DNA of 64,000 bases from Sandaracinaceae bacterium (GTDB lineage: Bacteria > Myxococcota_A > Polyangia > Polyangiales > Houyiibacteriaceae), in assembly GCA_020633055.1 (NCBI GenBank), contig JACKEJ010000009.1, forward strand, positions 124,001 to 188,000, read 5' to 3'. Under the pieces are notes generated by a model. It made no database searches and was not told the DNA's origin. It saw only the letters and a program-made list of their open reading frames with translations. Numbering within the stretch: the stretch's first letter is position 1; each line of letters begins with the position of its first letter. Positions 1-8,125 of the stretch are shown one piece after another. Position numbers and translations under genes: made by a program.

Positions 1-353
1 TCTACGCCGCTCAACGTGCACGCAGCCTGGCGCGCGCGGGCAACGGTAGCCGGAAGATCCGCGCCAAGCTCGCGGAGAAGGGTGTCCCCGCCCCGCTGGT
101 GGCGGCCGCGCTGGCCGAGCTCACGAGCCCGGACGCGCCCTCACCGGACCTCGTGGCCGCCTGCCGCTTTGCCCGTAGTCGGCGGCTGGGACCCTACCGA
201 CGGGAGGGTGAGCAGCCCCGTGACAGGGAGCTGCGCCAGAAGGAGCTGGCCAAGCTGGGGCGGGCTGGGTTTTCTTACGAAATTGCAATCCGCGTCGTGG
301 ACTGTGAAAACGCCGAAATTACAGATGAAATAGTTTCATCGGCGGAATTTTGA
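1..353 (+). CDS. recX: RecX regulatory protein, C-terminal part (5' truncated by window edge)
   Basis: The open frame enters from the left edge (codons from base 3) and stops with TGA at 351-353. It reads as about 116 residues with the RecX pattern: an arginine-rich stretch ending in GSRKIRAKLAEKGV, then a second helical repeat with CRFARSRRLGPY and the terminal FSYEIAIRVVD. RecX proteins bind RecA filaments and limit recombinase activity; recX commonly sits just downstream of recA. The recA side lies outside the window. A candidate sRNA gene with its own promoter begins 30 bases after the stop, so the terminator at 493-520 may also end recX read-through transcripts. The family call is fairly firm because of the C-terminal helical motifs; only the end of the protein is visible. 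Confidence 0.8.
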   Translation, partial: YAAQRARSLARAGNGSRKIRAKLAEKGVPAPLVAAALAELTSPDAPSPDLVAACRFARSRRLGPYRREGEQPRDRELRQKELAKLGRAGFSYEIAIRVVDCENAEITDEIVSSAEF

Positions 354-385
354 TAGGGCGCCATTTCAAATTTGTAAGAAAGTGC

Positions 386-414
386 TTGGCATCTGACCGG
401 CTTTGGTCATACTG
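386..414 (+). promoter_or_regulatory. Sigma-70-type promoter of a candidate small RNA
   Basis: TTGGCA (386-391) and CATACT (409-414) are separated by exactly 17 bases. They match the housekeeping -35 and -10 consensus at 5/6 and 4/6 positions. The expected start is about 420-421, which is exactly where the 5' arm of a 10-bp stem begins. No open reading frame follows before the terminator at 493-520. Confidence 0.55.
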
Positions 415-420
415 ACGAGA

Positions 421-520
421 CGGGCTTTCGTGACGACGCCTGCACGGTCTGGGGGGATGGTGCTGCTGTCGCGAAGGCCCGATCATAATTCTGCCGCCCG
501 CACCCGCGGGCGGCTTTTTT
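421..520 (+). ncRNA. Candidate ~100-nt small RNA between recX and the UPF0270 gene
   Basis: A promoter with ideal spacing is followed by a non-coding stretch of 100 bases that ends in an intrinsic terminator. Bases 421-430 (CGGGCTTTCG) pair fully, allowing one G-U, with 472-481. Inside this, GAC (432-434) pairs with GTC (468-470) and GCAC (442-445) pairs with GTGC (460-463), leaving a G-rich apical loop at about 446-459. A short single-stranded AT-rich linker (482-492) leads to the terminator hairpin. This two-hairpin layout is typical of trans-acting sRNAs. It lacks the SRP RNA core and is too short for 6S RNA. I do not recognise a described family; the myxobacterial Pxr RNA is one comparison to make. 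Function unknown. Confidence 0.55.
493..520 (+). terminator. Rho-independent terminator of the candidate sRNA
   Basis: GCCGCCCG (493-500) pairs perfectly with CGGGCGGC (507-514) across a 6-base loop, followed by six T residues (515-520). The T-tract is on the + strand only, so it ends transcription from the sRNA promoter and/or recX and does not serve the convergent UPF0270 gene. Confidence 0.85.
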
Positions 521-573
521 CATGCCGTTTCTTGGGTCAGCAGGCCGCGCCTCGGGACGCCCGCTGACCCGGC

Positions 574-810
574 CTAGCGCCGCGCCCGCAGGGTGCACGT
601 CTCGCTGCCCGGGTCGAACTCGATGTAGGCCCGCCCGCTGCGCAGCTGCTGCAGCACGGCGCGGCGCTTGTCGTCGAAGCTCACCTCGGTGTGCCCGTAG
701 TCCGTGCCCTCACGGGTGATGAACTCCTCCACCACGCCCATCAGCGCCTCCTCGCTCAGGCGCTGGTAGGGGATGACGATGGGGTCGTGCAGGTCGTCGT
801 GGTCGTCCAT
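574..810 (-). CDS. UPF0270 (YheU-like) small protein
   Basis: A 78-residue protein starting at ATG 810. It carries the UPF0270 signature: an N-terminal IPYQRLSEEALMGVVEEFITREGTDYG-like region (here residues about 13-39), then a KRRAVLQQLRSGRAYIEFDP stretch. Family members are 70-80 residues, so this one is complete. The biochemical role of the family is not established. It stands alone on the minus strand, convergent to the sRNA terminator, with 138 bases between it and the next minus-strand gene. Confidence 0.8.
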   Translation of the reverse strand: MDDHDDLHDPIVIPYQRLSEEALMGVVEEFITREGTDYGHTEVSFDDKRRAVLQQLRSGRAYIEFDPGSETCTLRARR

Positions 811-948
811 GGTGATCGTATCGTGCTCACGGCGGCTCGGTTGCGCACGGCGGCGCGTGCGGCGGCGGAGACGTCGCTCGCGGGAGCGTCCTGGCGTGGC
901 AACGCTCGCGCTGGAGAAGCCTCGCGCGCCATGTTGGCGCTGGAGCGG

Positions 949-2535
949 TCAGCGGCCCGTGACGCTCAGCTCGTAGCCGGCCCGGTTGGGTGAGCCCCCG
1001 TCGCGCACGTAGATGACGTACCAGCCCGGCTGCACGTGCTGCACGATCTGCTCGGAGGGCCCCTCGCCGCGGCTCGCCCCCAGCGGGTTGGCCCGCAGGT
1101 CCCGCAGCTCGAGGTCCACGTCCGTCCGGTCCGACTGACCCCCACTGCCGAAGATGGTCAGCCGCACGGTCAGCCACATCGCCGTCGGGACGTGCACCCG
1201 ATAGGCCTGCACCGCGTCGCGCCCGTTTCCCGGCCGCGGCGGCCCACCGCTGGGTGAGGGGTCCGTGATGCTGTCGATCTTGCCGCCCACGGTGGCGCCC
1301 AGCGTGATGTCGAGCGGCCACAGCGGGGTATCGTCGAGCGGCAGCATGGCCTCGGGGTGCCCTCCCGCGAGCAGCAGCTGCTTGATGGCCAGCCCGTCCG
1401 CGACCTGGGTGCGCACCAGGTAGCGCAGGAAGCTCGTGATGTCCGGGTAGGCGCCTGGCTCGCGGGCGATGCCGCGCATGGCCGCGAACACCGCGGCCGG
1501 CCCCAGCGCGACGCCGTCGTTGTCGGTGTCGGGCAGCGTGAAGGGCGCATCGGGAGGTCCGCCGTCCGAGAGGTCCCACAGGATCTCTTCCACCCCCGCC
1601 TCGGAGCCCATGCCGCGTGGGCCCTCTGCGGACTGTGTCTCGAGGTTGGCCGCCACCCGCAAGGATCCGCTGGGCTCGATGCCGATGGTGTCCACGTACA
1701 GCGGCTGACGCAGTACGGCGCACGCGAACCAGCTGGCGCGCCCCTCCTCCCAGGCGAGTCCGGGATCGATCAACACGCCACCTGGGTGCGTACCCCCGTG
1801 GGACGAGTCGGTGGTCATCACGTCCATCACGAAGTGCCCGAATTCGTGCAGGATGATGGCCTCGTCGTGTTCGTCGGTGTCGGTCGTGGTCTGCCGCCCC
1901 GGCTCGCCGCCCAGCAGCTCCACGCTGTAGCGCCCGCTGCCGGCCACGCGCTCCGCGCGGTAGTAGCTCCACTCGGTGGTCACCCCGCGTCCCCAGTATG
2001 CGTAGAAGGGCGGCACGTACTCGCCGGTCCACGCATGCACGGCCCGCGCGCCCGTCAGCACGGTGTCCAACAGGTGTAGCGCGCCGGCCATCTCGCTCTC
2101 GTCGCCGATGCTGATCTCGATCGCCTGCGCCTCGGGGTCGGTCGGCAGCGGGACGTCCAACGCATGCTCCTGCGCGCCGAACGGATCGCGCGTGACCGCG
2201 AGGTCAAAGCCATCCGCGACGATGGCGGCGCGCACGCGCAGCACGGCGCGTGAGTCCGGGATGCGCAGCGCGAAGACGCCGTCATCGTCGGTCATGCCCG
2301 AGACCAGCACCTCGCCCGAGGGCAGCACCGCGTCCACCCCCACCCGCCGCGCCGGCCGCAGCGTCTGCTCCCGCGACGCGCCCGTGACCGTCGCGTGACG
2401 TGCGGCATACAGCACGCGCCCGGCGATGGGCCGCGGCACCGGCGTGGGGTCGAGGGTCGCCGTGACGGGGGAGGGCAGGGAGGCACACCCGCTCCCGAGG
2501 AGCGCGAGCGCGAGCGCGACGTGGAACGGCTTCAC
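949..2535 (-). CDS. Secreted lipoprotein with zincin-type HEFGH metalloprotease motif
   Basis: Start chosen at GTG 2535, which opens directly onto a lipoprotein signal (VKPFHVALALALLGSGCASL); the frame stays open 82 codons further upstream but that part looks non-coding. The 528-residue product has a Cys at about residue 17 for lipidation, a carboxypeptidase-regulatory-like beta domain (about 40-125), and then a zinc-binding HEFGH at residues 230-234, followed by a Glu-rich WEEGRASWFACAV stretch that could give the third ligand. The C-terminal ~100 residues form a PPC-like beta-sandwich (WYVIYVRDGGSPNRAGYELSV). These features suggest an outer-membrane-anchored metallopeptidase. Substrate unknown. 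It is divergent from the Cys-rich esterase gene, with 166 bases shared upstream. Confidence 0.65.
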   Translation of the reverse strand: MKPFHVALALALLGSGCASLPSPVTATLDPTPVPRPIAGRVLYAARHATVTGASREQTLRPARRVGVDAVLPSGEVLVSGMTDDDGVFALRIPDSRAVLRVRAAIVADGFDLAVTRDPFGAQEHALDVPLPTDPEAQAIEISIGDESEMAGALHLLDTVLTGARAVHAWTGEYVPPFYAYWGRGVTTEWSYYRAERVAGSGRYSVELLGGEPGRQTTTDTDEHDEAIILHEFGHFVMDVMTTDSSHGGTHPGGVLIDPGLAWEEGRASWFACAVLRQPLYVDTIGIEPSGSLRVAANLETQSAEGPRGMGSEAGVEEILWDLSDGGPPDAPFTLPDTDNDGVALGPAAVFAAMRGIAREPGAYPDITSFLRYLVRTQVADGLAIKQLLLAGGHPEAMLPLDDTPLWPLDITLGATVGGKIDSITDPSPSGGPPRPGNGRDAVQAYRVHVPTAMWLTVRLTIFGSGGQSDRTDVDLELRDLRANPLGASRGEGPSEQIVQHVQPGWYVIYVRDGGSPNRAGYELSVTGR

Positions 2536-2701
2536 CGCCGAGAGCGTAGCAGTCCGCGGCGCGGTCGGGTGCCAGGTCCGCGCGCTACGCGTCGTCGGCG
2601 AGTGTGGCGCGCCGGCTCGAGGCGGGACATCCGGTTCGCACAGCGCACGGGCCGCCAGGCGCGCGTTGGCGGGGGGTCTCCGCGCTGATACCGTGTCGTC
2701 G

Positions 2702-4147
2702 ATGCATCCCACGCTGCCGCTCCCCGGGCTGTCGTACCTCACCCGTGTCTCTTTCGTCGCTCGGTGCGCTCTGGTCCCCACGTTGGCGCTGATGGCTGGT
2801 TGTCATGAGCAGGTGCCGTCCTGCGACGTTGCGCCCCTACCCAACGGGACGTGCGGGCTGAACGGGCGTGGGACCGAGGTGCATGTGTGCGAGGGCTCTC
2901 AGGTGGCGACCTACTGCGACGACCCCGACGCGTGCGTCGATGGCGCGTGGCGGATGGGTTCGGGCGGGGTCTGCGGACTCAACGACCGTGGCGTCGAGCA
3001 CGAACAGTGCGTGGCAGGGCAGTTCGTGACGCGCTGTCAGGACCCCGACGCCTGCACCGACACCGAGGAGGGCCTCAGCGACGAAGTGTGCGGCCTGAAC
3101 GGGCGTGGCCGTCGGCTGCAGACCTGCGTCGCAGGAACGTACCGCGTGAACGCGCTGTCGTGCGCGGACCCCGACGTGTGCCTGGACGACACCTCGTCGA
3201 CGCGCATGTGCGGCGAGAACCTGCGAGGTTCGCGCACGACCACCTGCGTCGAAGGGGCGTGGGAGGTGAGTGCGTGCGAGATCCCATCCGAGTGCCTCGT
3301 GGCGGGACAGTTCGACGGAGGCGCTTGCCCCATCGTACCGCCCACGCTGAGCGTGCCGAACAGCTGCCCGGACGTCAGCAGCAACGGGCGCATCACCATC
3401 ATGGTGGCTGGCGAGGCGCGCGAGTTCCTGCTGTTCCTCCCCCCGGCTCCGAGTGGCAAGCCCGTCGCCGTCCTGTGGCACCAGCTCGGGGGCAGCGCGA
3501 GCGGCTTCGCCAGCATCACCAACGCGTCCGCGTTGGCCAGCGCGCTCGACGTCATCATCGCCATCCCCGAGATGTCGTATCAGTTCACGCTGGGCGCCAT
3601 CTCCGTGCCCATGTGGCGCTTCCTCGACGCGTCCCCGCCCGGGCCCGACCTGCAGCTGTTCGACGACATCCTGGGCTGCTTGGACGAGGAACACGGGGTG
3701 GACCGCACGCGCCTCTACGCCGCCGGGGCCAGCGCGGGCGCGCTCTTCAGCACGCGCCTCTTGCTCGACCGGGCGGACGTGCTCGCGGGCGTGGCCATCC
3801 TGAGCGGCGGTACGGACGAGGCCCACCGCATCCTCAACACGGCCTACGTCACACCGGCGGCGCCCACGCCCACCATGGTCGCTTGGGGGGGCGCGTCGGA
3901 CCAGTTGGCGTTCCTCCCGGGTTTCACGATCGACTTCGCGCACGGCAGCATGGCCCTGGTCGACCACCTCGTGTCGGACGGGGACACCGTGGTCGCGTGC
4001 GACCACGGTGAAGGCCACAGCGTTCCAGCGCACATCATCGACTTCGCCCTCGAATTCCTCGTGTCGCAGCGCTTCGGCGAGCCCAACCCGTACGCTGCCG
4101 ACGTCCCCCCCACGTTGCCGAGCGACTGCCTGATCCGCGTCCCTTGA
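2702..4147 (+). CDS. Cys-rich repeat lipoprotein with an esterase (alpha/beta hydrolase) domain
   Basis: Start at ATG 2702, which gives a signal peptide ending in LALMAGC. The 481-residue protein then shows four or five tandem Cys-rich repeats of about 40 residues (residues ~25-205), each with a CGLNGRG-like core and an ending CxDPDxC. The C-terminal half (~225-460) is an alpha/beta hydrolase of the poly(3-hydroxyalkanoate) depolymerase/feruloyl esterase type: nucleophile elbow GASAG within YAAGASAGALFSTRL, and a probable catalytic His in DHGEGHSVP. The likely role is an extracellular or outer-surface esterase, with the repeats acting as a disulfide-bonded stalk or binding region. The substrate cannot be read from sequence. 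Confidence 0.65.
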   Translation: MHPTLPLPGLSYLTRVSFVARCALVPTLALMAGCHEQVPSCDVAPLPNGTCGLNGRGTEVHVCEGSQVATYCDDPDACVDGAWRMGSGGVCGLNDRGVEHEQCVAGQFVTRCQDPDACTDTEEGLSDEVCGLNGRGRRLQTCVAGTYRVNALSCADPDVCLDDTSSTRMCGENLRGSRTTTCVEGAWEVSACEIPSECLVAGQFDGGACPIVPPTLSVPNSCPDVSSNGRITIMVAGEAREFLLFLPPAPSGKPVAVLWHQLGGSASGFASITNASALASALDVIIAIPEMSYQFTLGAISVPMWRFLDASPPGPDLQLFDDILGCLDEEHGVDRTRLYAAGASAGALFSTRLLLDRADVLAGVAILSGGTDEAHRILNTAYVTPAAPTPTMVAWGGASDQLAFLPGFTIDFAHGSMALVDHLVSDGDTVVACDHGEGHSVPAHIIDFALEFLVSQRFGEPNPYAADVPPTLPSDCLIRVP

Positions 4148-4230
4148 GCGGACCGAACGGTCACGATCCACACGTCGGACCCTTTCCGAGCGCCAGAAAA
4201 AGTGCTTCATAGTGGGTCGAGGTTGCGTGG

Positions 4231-6705
4231 ATGTCGAAGCTCGAGATGCGAAGTGGGTGGTTGGTCGTCGGGATGTTGCTGGGAGCGTGGTTCGTCCCCG
4301 CCGAGGCCGCAGCGCTCCCCACGTACGGCGTCGGTGACTACGGCGCCCGCCCCTATGTGTGCCAGACCTGCCACGTGGCCTCGGGGGGTGGGACGGAGTG
4401 CCAAGGCAACGGCCGCGCGCCCTGCCTGAACCCGTACGGCGCGCGCTACTACTCCGCCGGATACGTCGCGACCACGGGCGAGAACCAGGACGGCGACAGC
4501 TGGACCAACAGCTACGAGATCAACACGGGCGGAGGCTCTTCTCCCATGCCCGGCTGGCCAGAGGGGGCCACCGAGGTCGGTTGCAGCATGGAGGCCTGCG
4601 CCTACGCCGTCGCGGCGGGGAGCAACTCGGTGTACGGCAGCTACGTCAACTGCGGGCAGAACGTGGAGTGCCGCGCGTACCACACGTCCTCTCAGCGCTA
4701 CTACTTCAACTTCCGCTGCGAGCTGGGGACCACGGGCACCGCCGGGACCTCCTCGCACAACTGGGGCTGCAGCGACACGAACGAGTGCTTGGGCAACCCT
4801 TGCTCGCCAGGCACGTGCAACCAGACGGCCATCGGCAACAGCTGGACCTCGCCGGGCTACTACTGCACCGGCTGCCCCGCGGGCTATGCGCTGAACGGCA
4901 CCGGGACGGCGTGCTTGCTCATCAACGAGTGCACCGCCAACGTGGACAACTGCCACGCCCTCGCCACCTGCTACGACCCCAGCAGCGCGACGGGGAACTA
5001 CACCTGCACCTGCCCGCCCGGCTACAGCGGCAACGGCCGCACGGGCATCGGCAACACGGGCTGCACCGACATCAACGAGTGTGCTGGCAACCCCTGCGGC
5101 CCGAACGGCGTGAGTTGCACGCAGACACCCATCGGCTCCTGGTCGGCGCCGGGCTACTCGTGCACCTGCGCCGCGAACTACGGCTTCAACGGCACCACGT
5201 GCGTGCTCACCAACGAGTGCACGGCCGTCCCGGCCCCGTGCGTGGCAGGGTTGACGACCTGCAACGATCCGACGCCGAGCATGAACAACGGTGACGTCCA
5301 GTGCACGTGCATCGCGGGCTACACCGGCAATGGGCGGGTCAACGGCACCGGCTGCACGAACATCAACGAGTGCACGAGCGGCATGCACAACTGCCACGCG
5401 CTGGCCAGCTGCGCCGACACACCGGGGTCGTTCACGTGCACGTGCAGCGAGGGCACGACGGGCAACGGGACCACCTGCGCCAACATCAACGAGTGCGCGC
5501 CGCAGCCCTGCGGTCCAGGTGGCACGTGCACCCAGATCCCCCTCGGGCGCGACTGGGAGGAGCCGGGCTACACGTGCGCGTGTCGGTCCGGCTACACCAA
5601 CAACGGGACCACGTGCGTCCTGCAGGACGAGTGCGCCGCGCGCCTGGCCGACTGCGTCTCGCTCGCCAGCTGCAGCGACCCGACGCCCGCGGTGAACGAC
5701 TACGAGTGCACGTGCGCGGCGGGCTACACGGGCGACGGACGCGCCTCGGGTTCGCGCTGCACGAACATCAACGAGTGTGACAACGACGAGGACAACTGCG
5801 CCTCGGACGCCACCTGCACGGACACGCAGGGGTCGTTCACCTGTGCGTGCAACGAGGGCTTCGAGGGGAACGGCGAGGTGTGTACCGACGTCGACGAGTG
5901 CAGCCGCGGCACCCACGACTGCTCGCCCTTCGCCGAGTGCGCCAACACGGCGGGCAGCTTCTCGTGTACCTGCCGCGATGGCTTCCAGGGCACGGGCACC
6001 AGCTGTATCGACGTGGACGAGTGCGTCGTGGACAATCCCTGCGGCGACAACGAGCTGTGCATCAACCAGCTGGGTGACGCCCCGCAGTGCGTCTGCGAGC
6101 CGGGCTTCACCCGCGTGGACGGGCTCTGCACGCGCGCCTGCGGGGACGGTGTGCGCGGCCTGGGCGAGGGCTGCGACGACGCGAACACCGACCCAGGCGA
6201 CGGCTGCGACGAGCGCTGCCGAGTGGAGACAGGCTGGGCGTGCTACGAGCCCGCGAGCAGCCCCAGCGTGTGCACCAACCACTGCGGCGATGGGCTCATC
6301 GACTATCCGGCCGAGGTCTGCGACGAAGGTGAGGCCAACAGCGACACCGCGCCGGATGCCTGCCGCATGGTGTGCCAGCCCGCATTCTGTGGCGACGGCG
6401 TGGTAGACAGCGGCGAGGACTGCGACGAGGGCGAAGCGAATTCACCCACGCTGGTGGACGCCTGTCGGCCCACGTGCCAGCGCGCGTTCTGTGGCGACGG
6501 AATCGTCGACACGGGCGAGGTCTGTGATCCGGGCGAGGGCGACCTCATCGATCCGACCCGCTGTGTCGCGGGCTGCTTCGTCGACGCGGGCGTGAGCCGC
6601 GGACACGGCGGCTGCGTCGCCGCCCCTCGGGGGGCTGCGGGGAACTCGGGCGTGTGGGCCATCGTCCTCCTAGGGATCGCCATCGTGCGTCGCCGCCGTC
6701 GCTGA
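4231..6705 (+). CDS. MYXO-CTERM surface protein with EGF-like and Myxococcus Cys-rich repeats
   Basis: An 824-residue secreted protein from ATG 4231. A signal peptide is followed by a CXXCH motif (C44-QT-C47-H48), which could bind heme. Nine or so calcium-binding EGF-like modules follow (residues ~180-630), most opening with (D/N)INEC or DVDEC. Next come DUF4215-type Cys-rich repeats (~640-780: CGDGVRGLGEGCDD, then EDCDEGEANS and similar). The C-terminus is a MYXO-CTERM sorting signal: Gly-Cys, a hydrophobic segment (VWAIVLLGIAIV) and RRRRR. Such proteins are processed and anchored to the surface of myxobacteria. The role may be adhesion or cell-cell contact. The gene is 83 bases downstream of the esterase gene and convergent with the next gene. 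Confidence 0.8.
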   Translation: MSKLEMRSGWLVVGMLLGAWFVPAEAAALPTYGVGDYGARPYVCQTCHVASGGGTECQGNGRAPCLNPYGARYYSAGYVATTGENQDGDSWTNSYEINTGGGSSPMPGWPEGATEVGCSMEACAYAVAAGSNSVYGSYVNCGQNVECRAYHTSSQRYYFNFRCELGTTGTAGTSSHNWGCSDTNECLGNPCSPGTCNQTAIGNSWTSPGYYCTGCPAGYALNGTGTACLLINECTANVDNCHALATCYDPSSATGNYTCTCPPGYSGNGRTGIGNTGCTDINECAGNPCGPNGVSCTQTPIGSWSAPGYSCTCAANYGFNGTTCVLTNECTAVPAPCVAGLTTCNDPTPSMNNGDVQCTCIAGYTGNGRVNGTGCTNINECTSGMHNCHALASCADTPGSFTCTCSEGTTGNGTTCANINECAPQPCGPGGTCTQIPLGRDWEEPGYTCACRSGYTNNGTTCVLQDECAARLADCVSLASCSDPTPAVNDYECTCAAGYTGDGRASGSRCTNINECDNDEDNCASDATCTDTQGSFTCACNEGFEGNGEVCTDVDECSRGTHDCSPFAECANTAGSFSCTCRDGFQGTGTSCIDVDECVVDNPCGDNELCINQLGDAPQCVCEPGFTRVDGLCTRACGDGVRGLGEGCDDANTDPGDGCDERCRVETGWACYEPASSPSVCTNHCGDGLIDYPAEVCDEGEANSDTAPDACRMVCQPAFCGDGVVDSGEDCDEGEANSPTLVDACRPTCQRAFCGDGIVDTGEVCDPGEGDLIDPTRCVAGCFVDAGVSRGHGGCVAAPRGAAGNSGVWAIVLLGIAIVRRRRR

Positions 6706-6742
6706 CGGCGCACGCTGCCGCGGACGCGGCTTGCCCCACGCT

Positions 6743-8107
6743 TCAGTACGGCATGCGCTGCGACCGCGTGCGCAGCGACCGGATGATCATCACCTGCACC
6801 GCCGCGACCAGCCCGTGGCTGAAGTAGGCGTTGCCGTCGATGACGCGGCGCACCAGGCGGGTGGTCTCGCCCGGGTCGAAGCGCGACCAGCCGACGATGG
6901 CCGCCTCGCGCCACGGGAAGGCGTGGGTGTCGAAGCGGAAGAGCGCGGAAGAGAGGCTGCCGCTCAGTCCGTCCACTTCGATGGCGCCACCGGGCTCGGT
7001 CTCGCGGAGCATCATCTCGCCCCCGACCGACACGAGGGGGACCGGGATGATCCAGCCGAAGCGCGTGCCCTGCTCCGTGACCTCGATGGTGTGTGAGCGG
7101 CTGCCCTCCATCAGCGACTCCCCGAACTCCTCCGGCGAGACCATGATGCGCCGCATTCGCTCCACGGACGTGCCGCTGCGCGCCAAGGAGGACACGCCGT
7201 GCAGGTCGTTGCCCTCGAGGTGCAGGAACACGAGGTCGCCGCGACCGAGAAGGTCCGCGTAGCGGTCGACCTCGAAGCTCGGCCGGACCAGCGGGCGTGG
7301 GGTGGCAGGGGGGGCGGTGTAGCCCACCTGCCGCTGCGCCTCGTCGATGGTGGCCAGCAGCATCGTCATGGCCAGCGCGATGTTGATGGTGCGGTTCACG
7401 CTGTTGCCGCCCGAGGCCATCTGCTGGCTCAGATAGTTGGCGTCCCGCATGTCGATGCGCGTCGCGAACACGAGCACACACGAGTCCGGCGTCTCGGGGT
7501 AGATGCGGAACAGGAAGCGACCGACGCCCAGGTCCCCGTTGGTGCTGGTGACCTCGATCAGGTGCCCTCGTGTGGGGTGGCCCGGATAGACCGTCATCAC
7601 GTTGTCGCCGCGCAGCGTGAAGATGGCGACGGTCCAGTGCCAGCTGTAGGCCACCTGGAGGCCCTGGCGCGTGTGCACCTCCACCTCGTCGAGGGCGGGC
7701 ATGAACGCGCCGTAGTTCTCTGGGTGGCTGACCACCTCGGCGACCACCGCGGCTGGCGCGTGTACGCGAGCCATCAGCGTGACGGCGGGCAGCTCGGTCT
7801 GCTCGTTGCTGAACTCGGTGAGCATCACGGGCCCGTCGTCGAGGTGCGGCATCAGCAGCTCGCGCTCCGCGGGCAAGAGCGCTCGCAGCCGCGCCATGTC
7901 TGCCCCGACCGCGTTGGGCGGAGGCGGCTGCGCGCGCGCCCTCTCGGTGGTCTGCGCTGCGAGAGCCATCAGGAGCCCCGTGACGACCCACAGCGCGCGA
8001 GCGGCGGAGCGGACGCAAGGGGGTCCGCTGGGCGCGGGGACGGAGACGGACGCGTGGCGGAGCACGGGCCAGGGACGTCCGCCGACGTGATTTCCTTCAA
8101 AGCGCAT
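6743..8107 (-). CDS. Exported protein with two START/SRPBCC-like domains
   Basis: Begins at ATG 8107 (a GTG is just upstream at 8110; GTG 8065 is another option because the segment before the hydrophobic WVVTGLLMALAAQ is long). Two related lipid-binding-fold halves follow the signal: residues ~85-235 contain ARVHAPAAVVAEVVSHPENYGAFMP, the hallmark of coenzyme Q-binding/START-like proteins, and ~270-440 contain a diverged second copy with PGETTRLVRRVIDGNAY near the end. SRPBCC domains bind hydrophobic ligands; export suggests a periplasmic lipid or pigment carrier. It lies 18 bases downstream of the receiver-DUF4388 gene and is probably co-transcribed with it. Confidence 0.6.
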   Translation of the reverse strand: MRFEGNHVGGRPWPVLRHASVSVPAPSGPPCVRSAARALWVVTGLLMALAAQTTERARAQPPPPNAVGADMARLRALLPAERELLMPHLDDGPVMLTEFSNEQTELPAVTLMARVHAPAAVVAEVVSHPENYGAFMPALDEVEVHTRQGLQVAYSWHWTVAIFTLRGDNVMTVYPGHPTRGHLIEVTSTNGDLGVGRFLFRIYPETPDSCVLVFATRIDMRDANYLSQQMASGGNSVNRTINIALAMTMLLATIDEAQRQVGYTAPPATPRPLVRPSFEVDRYADLLGRGDLVFLHLEGNDLHGVSSLARSGTSVERMRRIMVSPEEFGESLMEGSRSHTIEVTEQGTRFGWIIPVPLVSVGGEMMLRETEPGGAIEVDGLSGSLSSALFRFDTHAFPWREAAIVGWSRFDPGETTRLVRRVIDGNAYFSHGLVAAVQVMIIRSLRTRSQRMPY

Positions 8108-8125
8108 CACGGCCTGTGTAGCGCC

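Noticed and set aside
421..520. 4.5S/SRP RNA or 6S RNA at the recX-adjacent non-coding gene
   Set aside because: The conserved SRP core (GGTCAGGTCCGGAAGGAAGCAGC-like) is absent, and 100 bases is too short for 6S.
949..2781. Longer form of the metalloprotease starting at 2781
   Set aside because: The extra 82 residues lack protein-like character and would place the lipoprotein signal internally; GTG 2535 puts the signal at the N-terminus.
6694..6710. Terminator at the end of the EGF/MYXO-CTERM gene (CGCCGTC-GCT-GACGGCG)
   Set aside because: The hairpin spans the stop codon but no T-tract follows on either strand.
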